Positions 1 through 8,881 of a DNA stretch of 64,000 nt are shown piece after piece. Origin of the DNA: Desulfosarcina ovata subsp. ovata (GTDB taxonomy: Bacteria; Desulfobacterota; Desulfobacteria; Desulfobacterales; Desulfosarcinaceae); NCBI RefSeq assembly GCF_009689005.1, contig NZ_AP021879.1, forward strand, positions 186,001-250,000, given 5' to 3'. The position numbers were made by a program, and so were the translations under genes. The notes under the pieces were generated by a model. It worked only from the letters and a program-made list of their open reading frames with translations, was not told the DNA's origin and did no database searches. Position 1 is the first letter of the stretch; each line of letters opens with the position of its first letter.

Positions 1-26
1 CGGTATCGCCTGAATTCGGGGGCCCC

Positions 27-1385
27 ATGCCATCAGACACGAAAAGTGATCGCCGCGACCTGTTGAAACGGATTCAGACGCTCGAAGCAGAGAATGAAAC
101 GCTTAAGAGTTTGGCCGACAAGCGCCAAGAGGATTTTGATGCCTTGTTTAAACTGGCCCGGCGGATCGCTGATAATGTGCCGGATCTGATGTGGGCCAAG
201 GATATGGATAATCGCTACCTGTTCGCCAACCGCGCTCTTTGCGACCGGTTGCTGATGTGCCAGAATCCCGAGGCGGTCGTGGGGAAGAACGACCTCTATT
301 TTGCCGAACTGGAGCGCAGCAACGGCCAGCGGCACACCTTCGGCGAAATTTGTGAGAATTCGGACGATATCGTAAAAGAGAAGGGCAAAGCCATGCGGTT
401 TGTGGAGGATGGCCTGGTACGGGGACAGTACCTGGTTCTGGACGTCCACAAGGCGCCGCTTCTGGATGAATCGGGAAACCTGCTCGGTACGGTGGGCTGT
501 GGTCGTGATATCACCCGTGAACAACAGATCCGCAAAGACCTGGAAAAGAGTCGTGCCAGTCAGCAACTGCTCATTGAGACCGCCCTGGATTTTGCATTTT
601 TCCGTTTTCAGGTGAAAATGGTTCACCCGCGGGAATTGAAAGTCGTTTTTGTGAGTCCATCGGCCAGGGAGATTGCCGGTATTACGCCGGATCAACCATT
701 GAAACGGTGGTTTCAGATCCATTCCAATGATCGCAAGACGGTGCGTTACGCTTTCTTGCGCGCCCACAAGCATCTCAAGTTTAATCAACGCTTCCGGATT
801 TTTCACCCGCGGCTGGCCCAGTGGCGCTGGCTGCATGTGATTGCCACGGGGGTTTCCGGAGGGCGGGATTCGTTTGTCAATGGCATCATGTTTGATATCA
901 CCGATCAGATGCGCAGCAATGAGGCCCTGGCGGCCAAGGGGCGTGAACTGGAAACCCGTACGGACAACCTGTACGAGGTGAATACCGCACTCAAGGTGCT
1001 GCTCAAAAAGCGTGATGAAGATCGTAAGGCGCTGGAGGACAAGGTCCTGTACAATGTTAAAGCCCTGATTCGCCCGTATGTCCAGAAAATGAAACGCAGT
1101 GGGTTGGACACCCGGCAGAAAGCCTATCTGGAGATCATCGAATCCAACCTGGACGAAATCGTATCTCCGCTGAGCCGTAAACTCTCTTTTGACTATTTGG
1201 GGTTCACCCCTACCGAAATCAAGGTCGCCACCATGGTGAAGCAGGGCAAAAAGGCAAAAGAGATCGCCCGCCTGCTGAACATCTCCATTCGCACGGTCGA
1301 GGGGTATCGTTACGCCATTCGTGAGCGCTTGGGCATAAAGGGCAAAAAAGTCAACCTGCGTACCTACCTGCTTTCCATCAACTAG
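27..1385 (+). CDS. PAS-domain LuxR-type transcriptional regulator
   Basis: Soluble 452-residue regulator. A leading coiled coil (about residues 8-45) is followed by two PAS-like domains (about 45-165 and 175-300), each ending in the typical G..RDIT / GIMFDIT strand. A second coiled coil (about 300-340) and a LuxR/GerE helix-turn-helix at about 390-450 (TPTEIKVATMVKQGKKAKEI, then IRTVEGYRYAIR) complete it. The PAS domains probably sense a small ligand or redox state and the HTH binds DNA; ligand and targets cannot be read from the sequence. There is no kinase or receiver domain, so it is a one-component regulator. It converges on pilD with only 13 bases between stops. The first ATG in the open frame is used. 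Confidence 0.85.
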   Translation: MPSDTKSDRRDLLKRIQTLEAENETLKSLADKRQEDFDALFKLARRIADNVPDLMWAKDMDNRYLFANRALCDRLLMCQNPEAVVGKNDLYFAELERSNGQRHTFGEICENSDDIVKEKGKAMRFVEDGLVRGQYLVLDVHKAPLLDESGNLLGTVGCGRDITREQQIRKDLEKSRASQQLLIETALDFAFFRFQVKMVHPRELKVVFVSPSAREIAGITPDQPLKRWFQIHSNDRKTVRYAFLRAHKHLKFNQRFRIFHPRLAQWRWLHVIATGVSGGRDSFVNGIMFDITDQMRSNEALAAKGRELETRTDNLYEVNTALKVLLKKRDEDRKALEDKVLYNVKALIRPYVQKMKRSGLDTRQKAYLEIIESNLDEIVSPLSRKLSFDYLGFTPTEIKVATMVKQGKKAKEIARLLNISIRTVEGYRYAIRERLGIKGKKVNLRTYLLSIN

Positions 1386-1398
1386 TGCCCATCCATAC

Positions 1399-2172
1399 TT
1401 ATAAAAAATGGAAGTACCACTCGATCAGGGTATCCCCGAAAAAGATATACAGGGTGGCGCCGGTGGCCAGAAAGGGGCCGAAGGGGATGGCCAGTTTCAT
1501 CCCCTTGCCGGACTTTAGCATTGCCAGAATACCGGCCAGGGTGCCGATGGCCGATGCGGCAAAAAGGGTAAACAAAATTCCCTGCCAGCCGATCATGGCC
1601 CCGATCATGGCCAGCAGCTTGATGTCTCCACCGCCCATGCCTTCTCTTCCGGTAAAAAGATGATAGCCCCAGGCCACGGCCAGAAGACTGCCTCCACCGG
1701 CAAGGATTCCGATAGCCCGCGCCTGCCAGGTGACGGCCGGAACGGCAAAGGCGGCGACAAAGAAAAGCGGAATGCCCGGAAGCGAGATGACGTCAGGAAT
1801 GATCCGATGGTCCAGATCGATGAAACTGATCACGATCAGGATGGCGATGAACGCAAAGACCACCAAACCATGGAGCGTCGGGCCGAACACGCGGACGCAG
1901 GCCAGCGCGAAAAGCCCCCCCAGAAGCTCCACCAAGGGATAACGAACGGCGATGGGCAGTTTGCAGGTCCGACACTTGCGTCCCAGCACCAGATAGCTCA
2001 CGATGGGAATGTTGTCGTAAAAGGGAATTGCGGTTTTGCAACGGGGGCAGGTTGAACCCGGATATACGATGGACAAGCCGGCCGGTATGCGATAGATACA
2101 GACGTTTAAAAAACTGCCGATACAGGCACCGAAAATGAAAGCAATAAGGTCAAACGCAAAAGGTGATATCAT
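1399..2172 (-). CDS. pilD: Type IV prepilin peptidase / N-methyltransferase
   Basis: Inner-membrane bifunctional enzyme of 257 residues that cleaves type IV prepilin and pseudopilin leaders and N-methylates the new N-terminus. The N-terminal methyltransferase part has the paired CxxC motifs (C42/C45 and C67/C70). The two catalytic aspartates of the A24 peptidase family are in FIDLD (D119) and GGGD (D183). About six to eight hydrophobic segments are present, and length is normal for the family. It stands alone here, transcribed towards the PAS-LuxR gene; no pilin genes are in the window. Confidence 0.93.
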   Translation of the reverse strand: MISPFAFDLIAFIFGACIGSFLNVCIYRIPAGLSIVYPGSTCPRCKTAIPFYDNIPIVSYLVLGRKCRTCKLPIAVRYPLVELLGGLFALACVRVFGPTLHGLVVFAFIAILIVISFIDLDHRIIPDVISLPGIPLFFVAAFAVPAVTWQARAIGILAGGGSLLAVAWGYHLFTGREGMGGGDIKLLAMIGAMIGWQGILFTLFAASAIGTLAGILAMLKSGKGMKLAIPFGPFLATGATLYIFFGDTLIEWYFHFL

Positions 2173-2296
2173 GATTATCCGGTTTTAAAAGAACCGGCCT
2201 GCAATTGTCAAAGAAAAATTCGGGCTTATTATAAATGTCATTTTGCAAAGCGGCTTCGATGCAGGGAGCCAATATCAATATTTCTCAGGAGTAAAG

Positions 2297-4729
2297 ATGG
2301 GCGAGACAGATAAGGACGACCTGATCAGTATAATCGAAGAGGATGACCCGGAAGCGGCGATCCCGACGACCCTTCCCATGATGCCGGTGCGCGATGTGGT
2401 CATTTTTACCGACATGCTGCTGCCGCTGTTTGTGGGACGTGAAAAATCGGTGAATGCCATTGAAGAATCCATTGCCAAGGACCGTTACCTGTTTGTCGTG
2501 ACCCAGATGGATCCGGGAACCGAAAACCCCAAGCCCGAAGAGATTTACCAACTGGGCACGGTCAGCCGGATTCTGAGAATGCTCAAACTTCCCGATGGGC
2601 GGGTCAAGGCATTGGTCCAGGGAATTGCCAAGGCCCGCATCCTCAAATACGTGCGCAAACGGTCCGTCTACCGGGTCAAGATCGAACTGCTCGAAGAGCC
2701 GGAATCCATCGATATTGATGTCGAAGCCGAAGCACTGATGCGTAATGTTCGTGAATATTCCGAAAAAATACTGACCTTGCGCGGCGAGTATACCAATGAA
2801 GTGGGGTCGATCCTGACCAGTATCGAGCAGCCCGGGCGCCTGGCCGATCTGGTGGCCTCCAATCTGCGGCTGAAAATTGAAGAGGCCCAGGCCATCATCG
2901 AAACCATCGATCCCCTTGAGCGTCTGAAAAAGGTCAACGACCTGCTGTTCCGTGAAGTCGAGCTGTCGGCCATGCAGGCCAAGATCCAATCCGAGGTCAA
3001 AGACGAGATTTCCAAAAGCCAGAAGGACTATTTTTTGCGTGAGCAGGTGCGTGCCATTCATCGTGAACTTGGTGAGCTGGACGAACGCACCCAGGAGATC
3101 GAAGAGTACAGGAACAAGATCAAACGCGCCCGCATGCCCCAGGCGGCCAAGACCGAAGCGGACAAACAGTTGCGCCGGCTGGAGCAGATGCACCCCGATT
3201 CGGCCGAGTCATCGGTGGTGCGGACCTATTTGGACTGGATGGTGGAGTTGCCCTGGAGCAAATCGACCACCGATGTGATCGACATCAAAAAGGCCAAAAC
3301 CGTTCTGGACCAGGATCATTACGGCCTGGATAAAATCAAGGACCGCATTCTCGAATATTTGAGCGTGCGCAAGCTCAACCCCAAGACCAAAGGCCCCATT
3401 CTCTGTTTCGTGGGCCCCCCCGGCGTGGGCAAGACATCCCTGGGGCGGGCTATTGCCAATGCCATGAAACGGAAGTTCATCCGGGTTTCGCTGGGCGGCA
3501 TCCGGGACGAAGCCGAAATTCGGGGGCATCGGCGAACCTATATCGGAGCACTTCCCGGACGGATCATCCAGGGGTTGAAACAGGCCGGATCAAACAACCC
3601 GGTGTTCATGATGGATGAAATCGACAAGCTGGGTTCCGACTTCAGGGGCGATCCCTCATCGGCGCTGTTGGAAGCGCTGGATCCGGAACAGAACGCTGAA
3701 TTCAGTGACCACTACCTCAACCTCAGTTTCGATTTGTCCAAGGTGATGTTCATTCTCACGGCCAACATTTCCGACACCATTCCATCGGCCTTGTTGGATC
3801 GCATGGAGGTGATTTATCTTTCGGGGTATACCGAAGATGAGAAAAAGATCATCGCCCAGACGCACCTGATTCCCCGGCAGGTCAAGGAAAACGGAATCAA
3901 ACCGCGCCAGATTCATTTCAGCGAGGGTGCGTTGGTTCAGGTGATCAGCGAATATACCTCGGAAGCGGGCCTTCGCAATCTCGAGCGCGAATTGGGAACC
4001 CTTTGCCGCAAGGTGGCCCGGCGAATTGCCGAAGGCGAAAAGGGGCCCTTCCAGGTAAGCCGCCAGAACCTGGAAAAATTCCTCGGGCCGCCCAAGTATT
4101 ATCCCGAAATGGACAAGGAAGAGAGCCAGGTGGGGCTGTCCACCGGTCTGGCATGGACCCAGGTGGGGGGAGAGGTGCTCTATGTCGAGGCCTCGTTGAT
4201 CAATGGCAAGGGAGAGATGATTTTGACCGGGCAGTTGGGGGAGATCATGCAGGAATCCGCCCGTGCCGCACTGAGTTATGCCCGCGCCAATATCGCCCAG
4301 TTTAAGGTCAAGGACGCGATTTTCGATAATCGTGACATCCACATCCATGTGCCGGCGGGCGCCATTCCCAAAGACGGGCCGTCGGCCGGTATTGCCATGG
4401 CCACGGCCCTGATTTCGGCCCTGACCGAAAGGCCGGTGAACAAAGATGTGGCCATGACCGGTGAGATCACCCTGCGCGGCCGCGTGCTGCCCATTGGCGG
4501 GCTGAAGGAGAAGGCCCTGGGGGCCCTGCGGGCCGGAATTACCACGGTGATCATTCCCCAGAAGAACAAAAAAGACCTGGTTGAAATTCCCAGGAACGTC
4601 AAACGCAAGATCAAATTCATTCCGGTGGCCAACATGGATGAGGTGCTGGACATCGCCCTTGAACCGGCATCGCCGAAAAAAGCGTCCAAGCCAAAAAAAC
4701 CGGCGGCAAGAAGCAGACACCGGTCATGA
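2297..4729 (+). CDS. lon: ATP-dependent Lon protease
   Basis: Cytoplasmic AAA+ serine protease for misfolded and regulatory proteins. Order: N-terminal substrate-binding domain (about 30-240), long helical linker, AAA+ module with Walker A GPPGVGKTSL at about 371-380 and Walker B FMMDEIDKL, then the S16 protease domain with the Ser-Lys dyad in PKDGPSAG (S696) and GGLKEK (second Lys, about 739). The open frame extends to 2243, but the ATG at 2297 is chosen because GGAG lies at the right distance before it. The C-terminus is a short Lys/Pro-rich tail. The stop overlaps the start of tsaB by 4 bases, so the two are probably cotranscribed. Confidence 0.95.
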   Translation: MGETDKDDLISIIEEDDPEAAIPTTLPMMPVRDVVIFTDMLLPLFVGREKSVNAIEESIAKDRYLFVVTQMDPGTENPKPEEIYQLGTVSRILRMLKLPDGRVKALVQGIAKARILKYVRKRSVYRVKIELLEEPESIDIDVEAEALMRNVREYSEKILTLRGEYTNEVGSILTSIEQPGRLADLVASNLRLKIEEAQAIIETIDPLERLKKVNDLLFREVELSAMQAKIQSEVKDEISKSQKDYFLREQVRAIHRELGELDERTQEIEEYRNKIKRARMPQAAKTEADKQLRRLEQMHPDSAESSVVRTYLDWMVELPWSKSTTDVIDIKKAKTVLDQDHYGLDKIKDRILEYLSVRKLNPKTKGPILCFVGPPGVGKTSLGRAIANAMKRKFIRVSLGGIRDEAEIRGHRRTYIGALPGRIIQGLKQAGSNNPVFMMDEIDKLGSDFRGDPSSALLEALDPEQNAEFSDHYLNLSFDLSKVMFILTANISDTIPSALLDRMEVIYLSGYTEDEKKIIAQTHLIPRQVKENGIKPRQIHFSEGALVQVISEYTSEAGLRNLERELGTLCRKVARRIAEGEKGPFQVSRQNLEKFLGPPKYYPEMDKEESQVGLSTGLAWTQVGGEVLYVEASLINGKGEMILTGQLGEIMQESARAALSYARANIAQFKVKDAIFDNRDIHIHVPAGAIPKDGPSAGIAMATALISALTERPVNKDVAMTGEITLRGRVLPIGGLKEKALGALRAGITTVIIPQKNKKDLVEIPRNVKRKIKFIPVANMDEVLDIALEPASPKKASKPKKPAARSRHRS

Positions 4730-5400
4730 TGCTGCTGGCAGTCGATACCGCCACGACCAGTTGCAGTGTGGCGTTGTTGCGTGGCAGGCGGTTGCTGGTC
4801 GAGAGTGTGTTTGCCGGGGGCAGGACCCACTCGCGGCACCTGATGGGCATGATCGACGGACTTCTCGGCCAGTGCGGCCTGATGGCGGGTGATATCAAGG
4901 CCATTGCCGTTACCCGCGGGCCGGGGACCTTTACCGGCCTGCGTATCGGCATCAGCACGGTCAAGGGGCTTGCTGCGGCCATGCATGTGCCGGTGGTGGG
5001 CGTCAGCAGCCTGGCCGCCCTGGCATTTCCGCTGCGTCACTACGACGGGCCGGTGGTTTCCATGATCGACGCCCGGCGGGGAGAGGTCTACCATACCTGC
5101 TATGACCACGGTTCGTACATACCGGATAAGGTAGTACCCGTTCAGGTGAGCGCTCCCGATTCGCCAGCCTTGCAGGTTCCCCCGAATGCCATTCTGGTGG
5201 GATCTGGGGCCGCGCTCTATCGGGACGTGTTTAAGGCGCGATTTACCGACATCCGCTTTGCCGATCCGGCCGAAGATGTCATCCGAGCGGTTTGGGCGGG
5301 CCTTCTGGCCATGGATCGTCTGGAACGAGACGATGTGGATGCCGTTGACCGTCTGGTTCCGCAATATATCCGCAAGTCCGACGCCCAGATCCAAAACTAG
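4726..5400 (+). CDS. tsaB: tRNA t6A37 biosynthesis protein TsaB
   Basis: Partner of TsaD and TsaE in making N6-threonylcarbamoyladenosine at position 37 of ANN-decoding tRNAs. At 224 residues it has the ASKHA-fold N-terminus (LLAVDTATTSCSVALL), then GRTHSRHLM and the hallmark VTRGPGTFTGLRIGISTVKG segment. It lacks the metal-binding residues of TsaD, as expected for TsaB. Its ATG overlaps the lon stop. tsaD and tsaE are not in the window. Confidence 0.93.
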   Translation: MMLLAVDTATTSCSVALLRGRRLLVESVFAGGRTHSRHLMGMIDGLLGQCGLMAGDIKAIAVTRGPGTFTGLRIGISTVKGLAAAMHVPVVGVSSLAALAFPLRHYDGPVVSMIDARRGEVYHTCYDHGSYIPDKVVPVQVSAPDSPALQVPPNAILVGSGAALYRDVFKARFTDIRFADPAEDVIRAVWAGLLAMDRLERDDVDAVDRLVPQYIRKSDAQIQN

Positions 5401-5524
5401 TCGCTGTCGAGCCTCGTTTGGAGGTTGGTTTACTGGTAACCTATTGTAAAATTATGTGATTGCACATTTTTTGCCAGCGGCCGGCAGGGCTGTCGGTGTC
5501 AGCACGAATCGTGTCGGGTTCCTG

Positions 5525-5570
5525 TTGACATGGTTGCTGGCTTTGGATATAGATAACCCTTTAAAAGGGT
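5525..5570 (+). promoter_or_regulatory. Sigma-70-type promoter upstream of psd, with a short palindrome
   Basis: A -35 TTGACA (5525-5530) and a -10 TATAGA (5548-5553) are separated by exactly 17 bases. Directly after lies a palindrome, AACCCTTT-A-AAAGGGTT, at about 5554-5570, in the expected start region and possibly an operator. It fills part of the 216-base gap between tsaB and psd. Promoter assignment is by inspection only. Confidence 0.6.
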
Positions 5571-5616
5571 TGAGAAAAGCCTTTGGCCGGCATCGAATGA
5601 AGCCGGGGAGAAAACG

Positions 5617-6285
5617 ATGACACAATTAAACTGGTCCGATCCACCCAGCCAGACCGCATTTCCAGTGGCCAAGGCGGGATATCCATTTATCTTTGCATCC
5701 GCTTTCGCCACTGCGGTTTTCGCTTTGCTCGGTGTGGGATTCCTGGCTATTTTGGGGCTGCTGGTCACCGGATTCATCTGCTTTTTCTTCAGGGATCCGG
5801 ACCGGTTGGTACCGGGTGAAGCGGGGGCGATTGTTTCCCCGGCCGACGGCAAGGTGATTAAAGTCGAACCGGTGGCGCAGACGCCCTATTTTGAAGGCGC
5901 CTGTATCCGCGTCAGTGTTTTTATGTCCATTTTCAATGTCCATGTCAACCGGGCGCCACACGAGGGAACCATCCGGCAGGTAAGCTACCACCCGGGAAAA
6001 TTTTTCTCTGCCAACTTGGACAAGGCCTCGGCGGACAACGAGCACAATGCGTTGCTGCTGGAAAGCCCGGATGGAAAACCGGTCGGGGTTGTCCAGATTG
6101 CCGGATTGGTGGCCCGACGGATTATCTGCCGGGTTCAGGCGGGTGATTCCATCGGCAGGGGCCAGCGTTTCGGGCTGATCTGTTTTGGATCCAGGCTTGA
6201 CGTCTACCTGCCGGTCGATACCGAAATCCGTGTGGCGGTCGGTGAAAAGGTCCAGGCCGGCACCACGATTTTGGGCAAATGGTAA
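5617..6285 (+). CDS. psd: Phosphatidylserine decarboxylase proenzyme (short type)
   Basis: Membrane-associated pyruvoyl enzyme that converts phosphatidylserine to phosphatidylethanolamine. The 222-residue protein belongs to the short PSD type. It has a hydrophobic N-terminal hairpin (about 23-55), the conserved SPADGKV segment, NVHVNRAP, and the self-cleavage site at FGS (G191-S192), where the Ser becomes the pyruvoyl group of the alpha chain. The start follows a purine-rich GGGGAGAAAACG stretch. It has its own promoter and is followed by a strong terminator, so it is probably monocistronic. Confidence 0.92.
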   Translation: MTQLNWSDPPSQTAFPVAKAGYPFIFASAFATAVFALLGVGFLAILGLLVTGFICFFFRDPDRLVPGEAGAIVSPADGKVIKVEPVAQTPYFEGACIRVSVFMSIFNVHVNRAPHEGTIRQVSYHPGKFFSANLDKASADNEHNALLLESPDGKPVGVVQIAGLVARRIICRVQAGDSIGRGQRFGLICFGSRLDVYLPVDTEIRVAVGEKVQAGTTILGKW

Positions 6286-6328
6286 GGACTGCCTAAACCC
6301 ATTATTTACATCCGGGAACGAATGACTG

Positions 6329-6363
6329 CCCCATGGCATTTGCCATGGGGATCTGTTTTTTTT
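6329..6363 (+). terminator. Rho-independent terminator after psd
   Basis: Perfect 10-base stem (CCCCATGGCA / TGCCATGGGG) with a 2-base TT loop, followed within a few bases by a run of T. It separates psd from greA. Confidence 0.88.
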
Positions 6364-6424
6364 GTTGCCGGGTACAAAAAACAAACCTTAAACAAAAACG
6401 CGTGAATCGTTCAGGAGTCGTCCA

Positions 6425-6892
6425 TTGGAAAGAATACCCATGACCAGACAAGGCTACCAGACCTTGAAAAAAGAGCTGGAACACCTTAAATCCGTCGAGC
6501 GGCCGAATGTCATCAAAGCCATTGAAGAGGCGCGATCCCATGGCGATCTCAGCGAAAATGCCGAATATGATGCTGCCAAGGAACGCCAAGCATTTATTGA
6601 AGGCCGGGTCAGCGAGCTGGGCTACAAACTGGGCAACGCGGATATTATTGATGTTGACAGTCTGCCCAAGGATCGGGCGGTTTTTGCTTGCACCGTGGTC
6701 CTGGAAAATGTGGATACCGGCGAGGATGTGGAATATCAGCTGGTCGGCCCGGAGGAGTCGGATATCGAACAGGGACGCATCTCGGTGACCTCACCGCTCG
6801 GCAAGGCCATTATCGGCAAGAAGCCCGGGGAGGAGATCGTGCTCAATGCACCGGCTGGCAAAAGAGTCTATGAACTGGTAGACATACTGTAA
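6425..6892 (+). CDS. greA: Transcription elongation factor GreA
   Basis: Rescues backtracked RNA polymerase by stimulating transcript cleavage. The 155-residue protein has the N-terminal antiparallel coiled coil (about 1-75, with SHGDLSENAEYDAAKERQ at its tip) and the C-terminal FKBP-like domain. A TTG start at 6425 is preferred over the ATG at 6440: AGGAG sits 9 bases before it, and the resulting N-terminus MERIPMT matches the usual GreA beginning (MQAIPMT in E. coli). rpoZ follows after 15 bases, so greA-rpoZ-ttcA is a likely operon. Confidence 0.94.
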   Translation: MERIPMTRQGYQTLKKELEHLKSVERPNVIKAIEEARSHGDLSENAEYDAAKERQAFIEGRVSELGYKLGNADIIDVDSLPKDRAVFACTVVLENVDTGEDVEYQLVGPEESDIEQGRISVTSPLGKAIIGKKPGEEIVLNAPAGKRVYELVDIL

Positions 6893-6907
6893 AACAGGAG
6901 AAATTTC

Positions 6908-7108
6908 GTGGCACGAATTACCGTAGAAGATTGTCTGGAGAAAGTATCGAACCGCTTCAAGCTGGTTCACATGGCAGCGGCCCGCGTCAGGCAGATTCGC
7001 GAAGGCTCGGAGTATCTGGTGAGTTCACCGAAAAACGAGGATATCGTCGTCGCATTGCGGGAGATCGCCGCCGGTAAGGTCATTGAGCAAAAAGAGACGG
7101 AAAAATAG
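6908..7108 (+). CDS. rpoZ: RNA polymerase omega subunit
   Basis: Small subunit that helps assemble and stabilise the beta' subunit. The 66-residue product starts MARITVEDCLEKV and contains NRFKLVHMAAARVRQI, the conserved omega core. The start is GTG with AGGAG in front. It sits directly after greA, which is functionally consistent (both act on RNA polymerase). Confidence 0.93.
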   Translation: MARITVEDCLEKVSNRFKLVHMAAARVRQIREGSEYLVSSPKNEDIVVALREIAAGKVIEQKETEK

Positions 7109-7132
7109 GCCATTGAAGCGGAAACATCTGTT

Positions 7133-7864
7133 TTGCCCCGGTACAGCTATACATACAAGACCATCAACAGTCTGGTGGGAAAGGCGATTCATCGCTATGA
7201 CATGATTCAGGACGGTGACCGCATTGCCGTGGGGCTCTCCGGAGGCAAGGATAGCCTTACCCTCCTGTGGGCACTGGCTGAACGGCGCAAACGGATACGC
7301 GTTCACTACGACCTTTTTCCCATCTATATCGACCCGGGGTTCAGCGGCGGTTTTGGCGGGGAACTGGCCGAAACCTGCCGTCAGATGGGTTTTTTGCTGA
7401 CGGTTGATAAAACGGACCACGGGCTTGTGGCTCACAGTTCGGCAAACCGCGAAAATCCATGTTTTCTCTGCTCCCGATGGAGACGCAAGCGGCTTTTTGA
7501 AATTGCCGACAGCATGGGAATCACCAAGCTGGCTCTGGGACACAACAAGGATGACGTCATTGAAACCTTGTTTCTGAACATCTGTTACGCCGGAGAAATT
7601 AGTACCATGGTGCCGCGTCAGGCCTTCTTTCGTGGCCGATTTACGGTTATCCGCCCCCTGGCCATGGTTGACGAGCAGCGTATCCGGCGTTTTGCCAGCG
7701 AGCGGCAGTTTCCCCGGTTCGACAATCCATGTCCGTCGGCCGGTGTTACCAAACGTTCAGAAATCAAGGATATGCTCGAAAGATTGTACCGGACCAACCG
7801 CAAGATCAAAGGTAATATTTACCGGTCCATGAGTCATGTGAAGATGGAGTATTTGCTGAAATAG
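7133..7864 (+). CDS. ttcA: TtcA-family tRNA thiolase (PP-loop ATPase)
   Basis: Likely tRNA 2-thiocytidine (position 32) synthase or a close relative. PP-loop SGGKDS at residues 36-41 activates the base by adenylation. Cys110 and Cys113 (CFLC) plus Cys200 (NPCPSAG) match the three ligands of the [4Fe-4S] cluster of TtcA. Length (243) is near normal. The start is TTG with a weak ribosome site, so the exact start is uncertain. It is last in the greA-rpoZ cluster. The paralogue TtuA, which thiolates U54, is less likely because the extra zinc-finger cysteines are missing. Confidence 0.82.
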   Translation: MPRYSYTYKTINSLVGKAIHRYDMIQDGDRIAVGLSGGKDSLTLLWALAERRKRIRVHYDLFPIYIDPGFSGGFGGELAETCRQMGFLLTVDKTDHGLVAHSSANRENPCFLCSRWRRKRLFEIADSMGITKLALGHNKDDVIETLFLNICYAGEISTMVPRQAFFRGRFTVIRPLAMVDEQRIRRFASERQFPRFDNPCPSAGVTKRSEIKDMLERLYRTNRKIKGNIYRSMSHVKMEYLLK

Positions 7865-7875
7865 AACTGGGCTTA

Positions 7876-8017
7876 GAGCCTGTTTGAGAAGTCTGGATCA
7901 GGCCCGATAACAAGGCGGAAAGTGGCTCAAAAGCGGAGCATATATGTAATATGTGAGCATTTTGAGATACTTTCCAACGCCGTTAGCGGACCTTAGACGG
8001 ATTTATCAAACGGGCTC
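7876..8017. repeat. MITE-like palindromic element
   Basis: About 142 bases whose two ends are imperfect inverted repeats (GAGCCTGTTTGAGAAGTC... and its partner ending ...TCAAACGGGCTC). A long inner stem is also present, pairing CTCAAAAGCGGAGCATAT with ATGTGAGCATTTTGAG. It holds no ORF. It lies between ttcA and folE2 and would fold into a long hairpin in RNA. It is probably a non-autonomous transposon relative, or it may act as a transcript end. Confidence 0.6.
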
Positions 8018-8073
8018 TTCGGGGTCCGTTATTAACTTCAACTGTGCGCTTGTCCGCCGCCAGGTAGCTAACC

Positions 8074-8859
8074 ATGAAAGACGTGCAAAATGAGCGGGAT
8101 CACCGAAACATCCCGATCGATAAGGTCGGCATAAAAAATCTCCGCTATCCCATCCGGGTCAAAGACCGCCGCGACGGTACCCAGAGTACCATCGCCTCCA
8201 TCAACATGTACGTGGACCTTCCCCAGGAGTACAAGGGGACACACATGAGCCGCTTCGTTGAGATGCTGCACCTGATCAAGCCGGAAATATCGCTGAAAAA
8301 GTTTTCCGTGCTCCTGGAAACCATGAAGCAGAACCTGGATGCCGCCTCAGCCCACATCGAGATCAGTTTCCCCTATTTCATCGAAAAACAGGCCCCGGTG
8401 AGCAACGCCCCAGGTTTGATGGATTACAACTGCCGCATCATCGGGTCGAGCAATTCGCACAACGAAATCGACCTGGTTTCCGAAGTCAACGTGCCGATTA
8501 CCTCGGTCTGCCCCTGCTCCAAGGAGATTTCCGACGAGGGCGCCCACAATCAGCGTGGCGTCGTTCAGCTTCAGACACGGTTTAAAAAATTCATCTGGCT
8601 GGAAGACATGATCGAAATGGTCGAGGCCTGTGCCTCCTGCGATGTTTTTTCGGTGCTCAAGCGCGTTGACGAAAAAAACGTTACCGAACGGGGCTTCGCC
8701 AATCCGAAGTTTGTCGAAGACGTGGTCCGGGACATCGCCGAGCGGCTGATGGCCGACGATAATATCACCTGGTTTGCCGTCAGTGCGGAAAACTTCGAAT
8801 CCATCCACAACCACAGTGCCTACGCCCAGATTACCCGGGGAACGCTGCCGGCCAGTTGA
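8074..8859 (+). CDS. folE2: GTP cyclohydrolase I, type IB (FolE2)
   Basis: Converts GTP to 7,8-dihydroneopterin triphosphate, the first step of folate and queuosine-precursor synthesis. The 261-residue protein carries the family hallmark TSVCPCSKEIS (C146/C148, metal-binding) followed by GAHNQRG (156-162), and the C-terminal FESIHNHSAYA. This metal-flexible, zinc-independent form is often used where zinc is limiting. Neighbours do not indicate which pathway it serves. It converges on the sigma-54 regulator with a 22-base gap. Confidence 0.94.
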   Translation: MKDVQNERDHRNIPIDKVGIKNLRYPIRVKDRRDGTQSTIASINMYVDLPQEYKGTHMSRFVEMLHLIKPEISLKKFSVLLETMKQNLDAASAHIEISFPYFIEKQAPVSNAPGLMDYNCRIIGSSNSHNEIDLVSEVNVPITSVCPCSKEISDEGAHNQRGVVQLQTRFKKFIWLEDMIEMVEACASCDVFSVLKRVDEKNVTERGFANPKFVEDVVRDIAERLMADDNITWFAVSAENFESIHNHSAYAQITRGTLPAS

Positions 8860-8881
8860 CGGTTTCGCCATGCGAAGCCGG

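Noticed and set aside
33..836. 267-codon minus-strand frame opposite the PAS-LuxR gene
   Set aside because: No family features; the plus-strand gene has clear PAS and HTH motifs.
3656..5394. Long minus-strand frames opposite lon and tsaB
   Set aside because: Antisense shadows; lon and tsaB are unambiguous.
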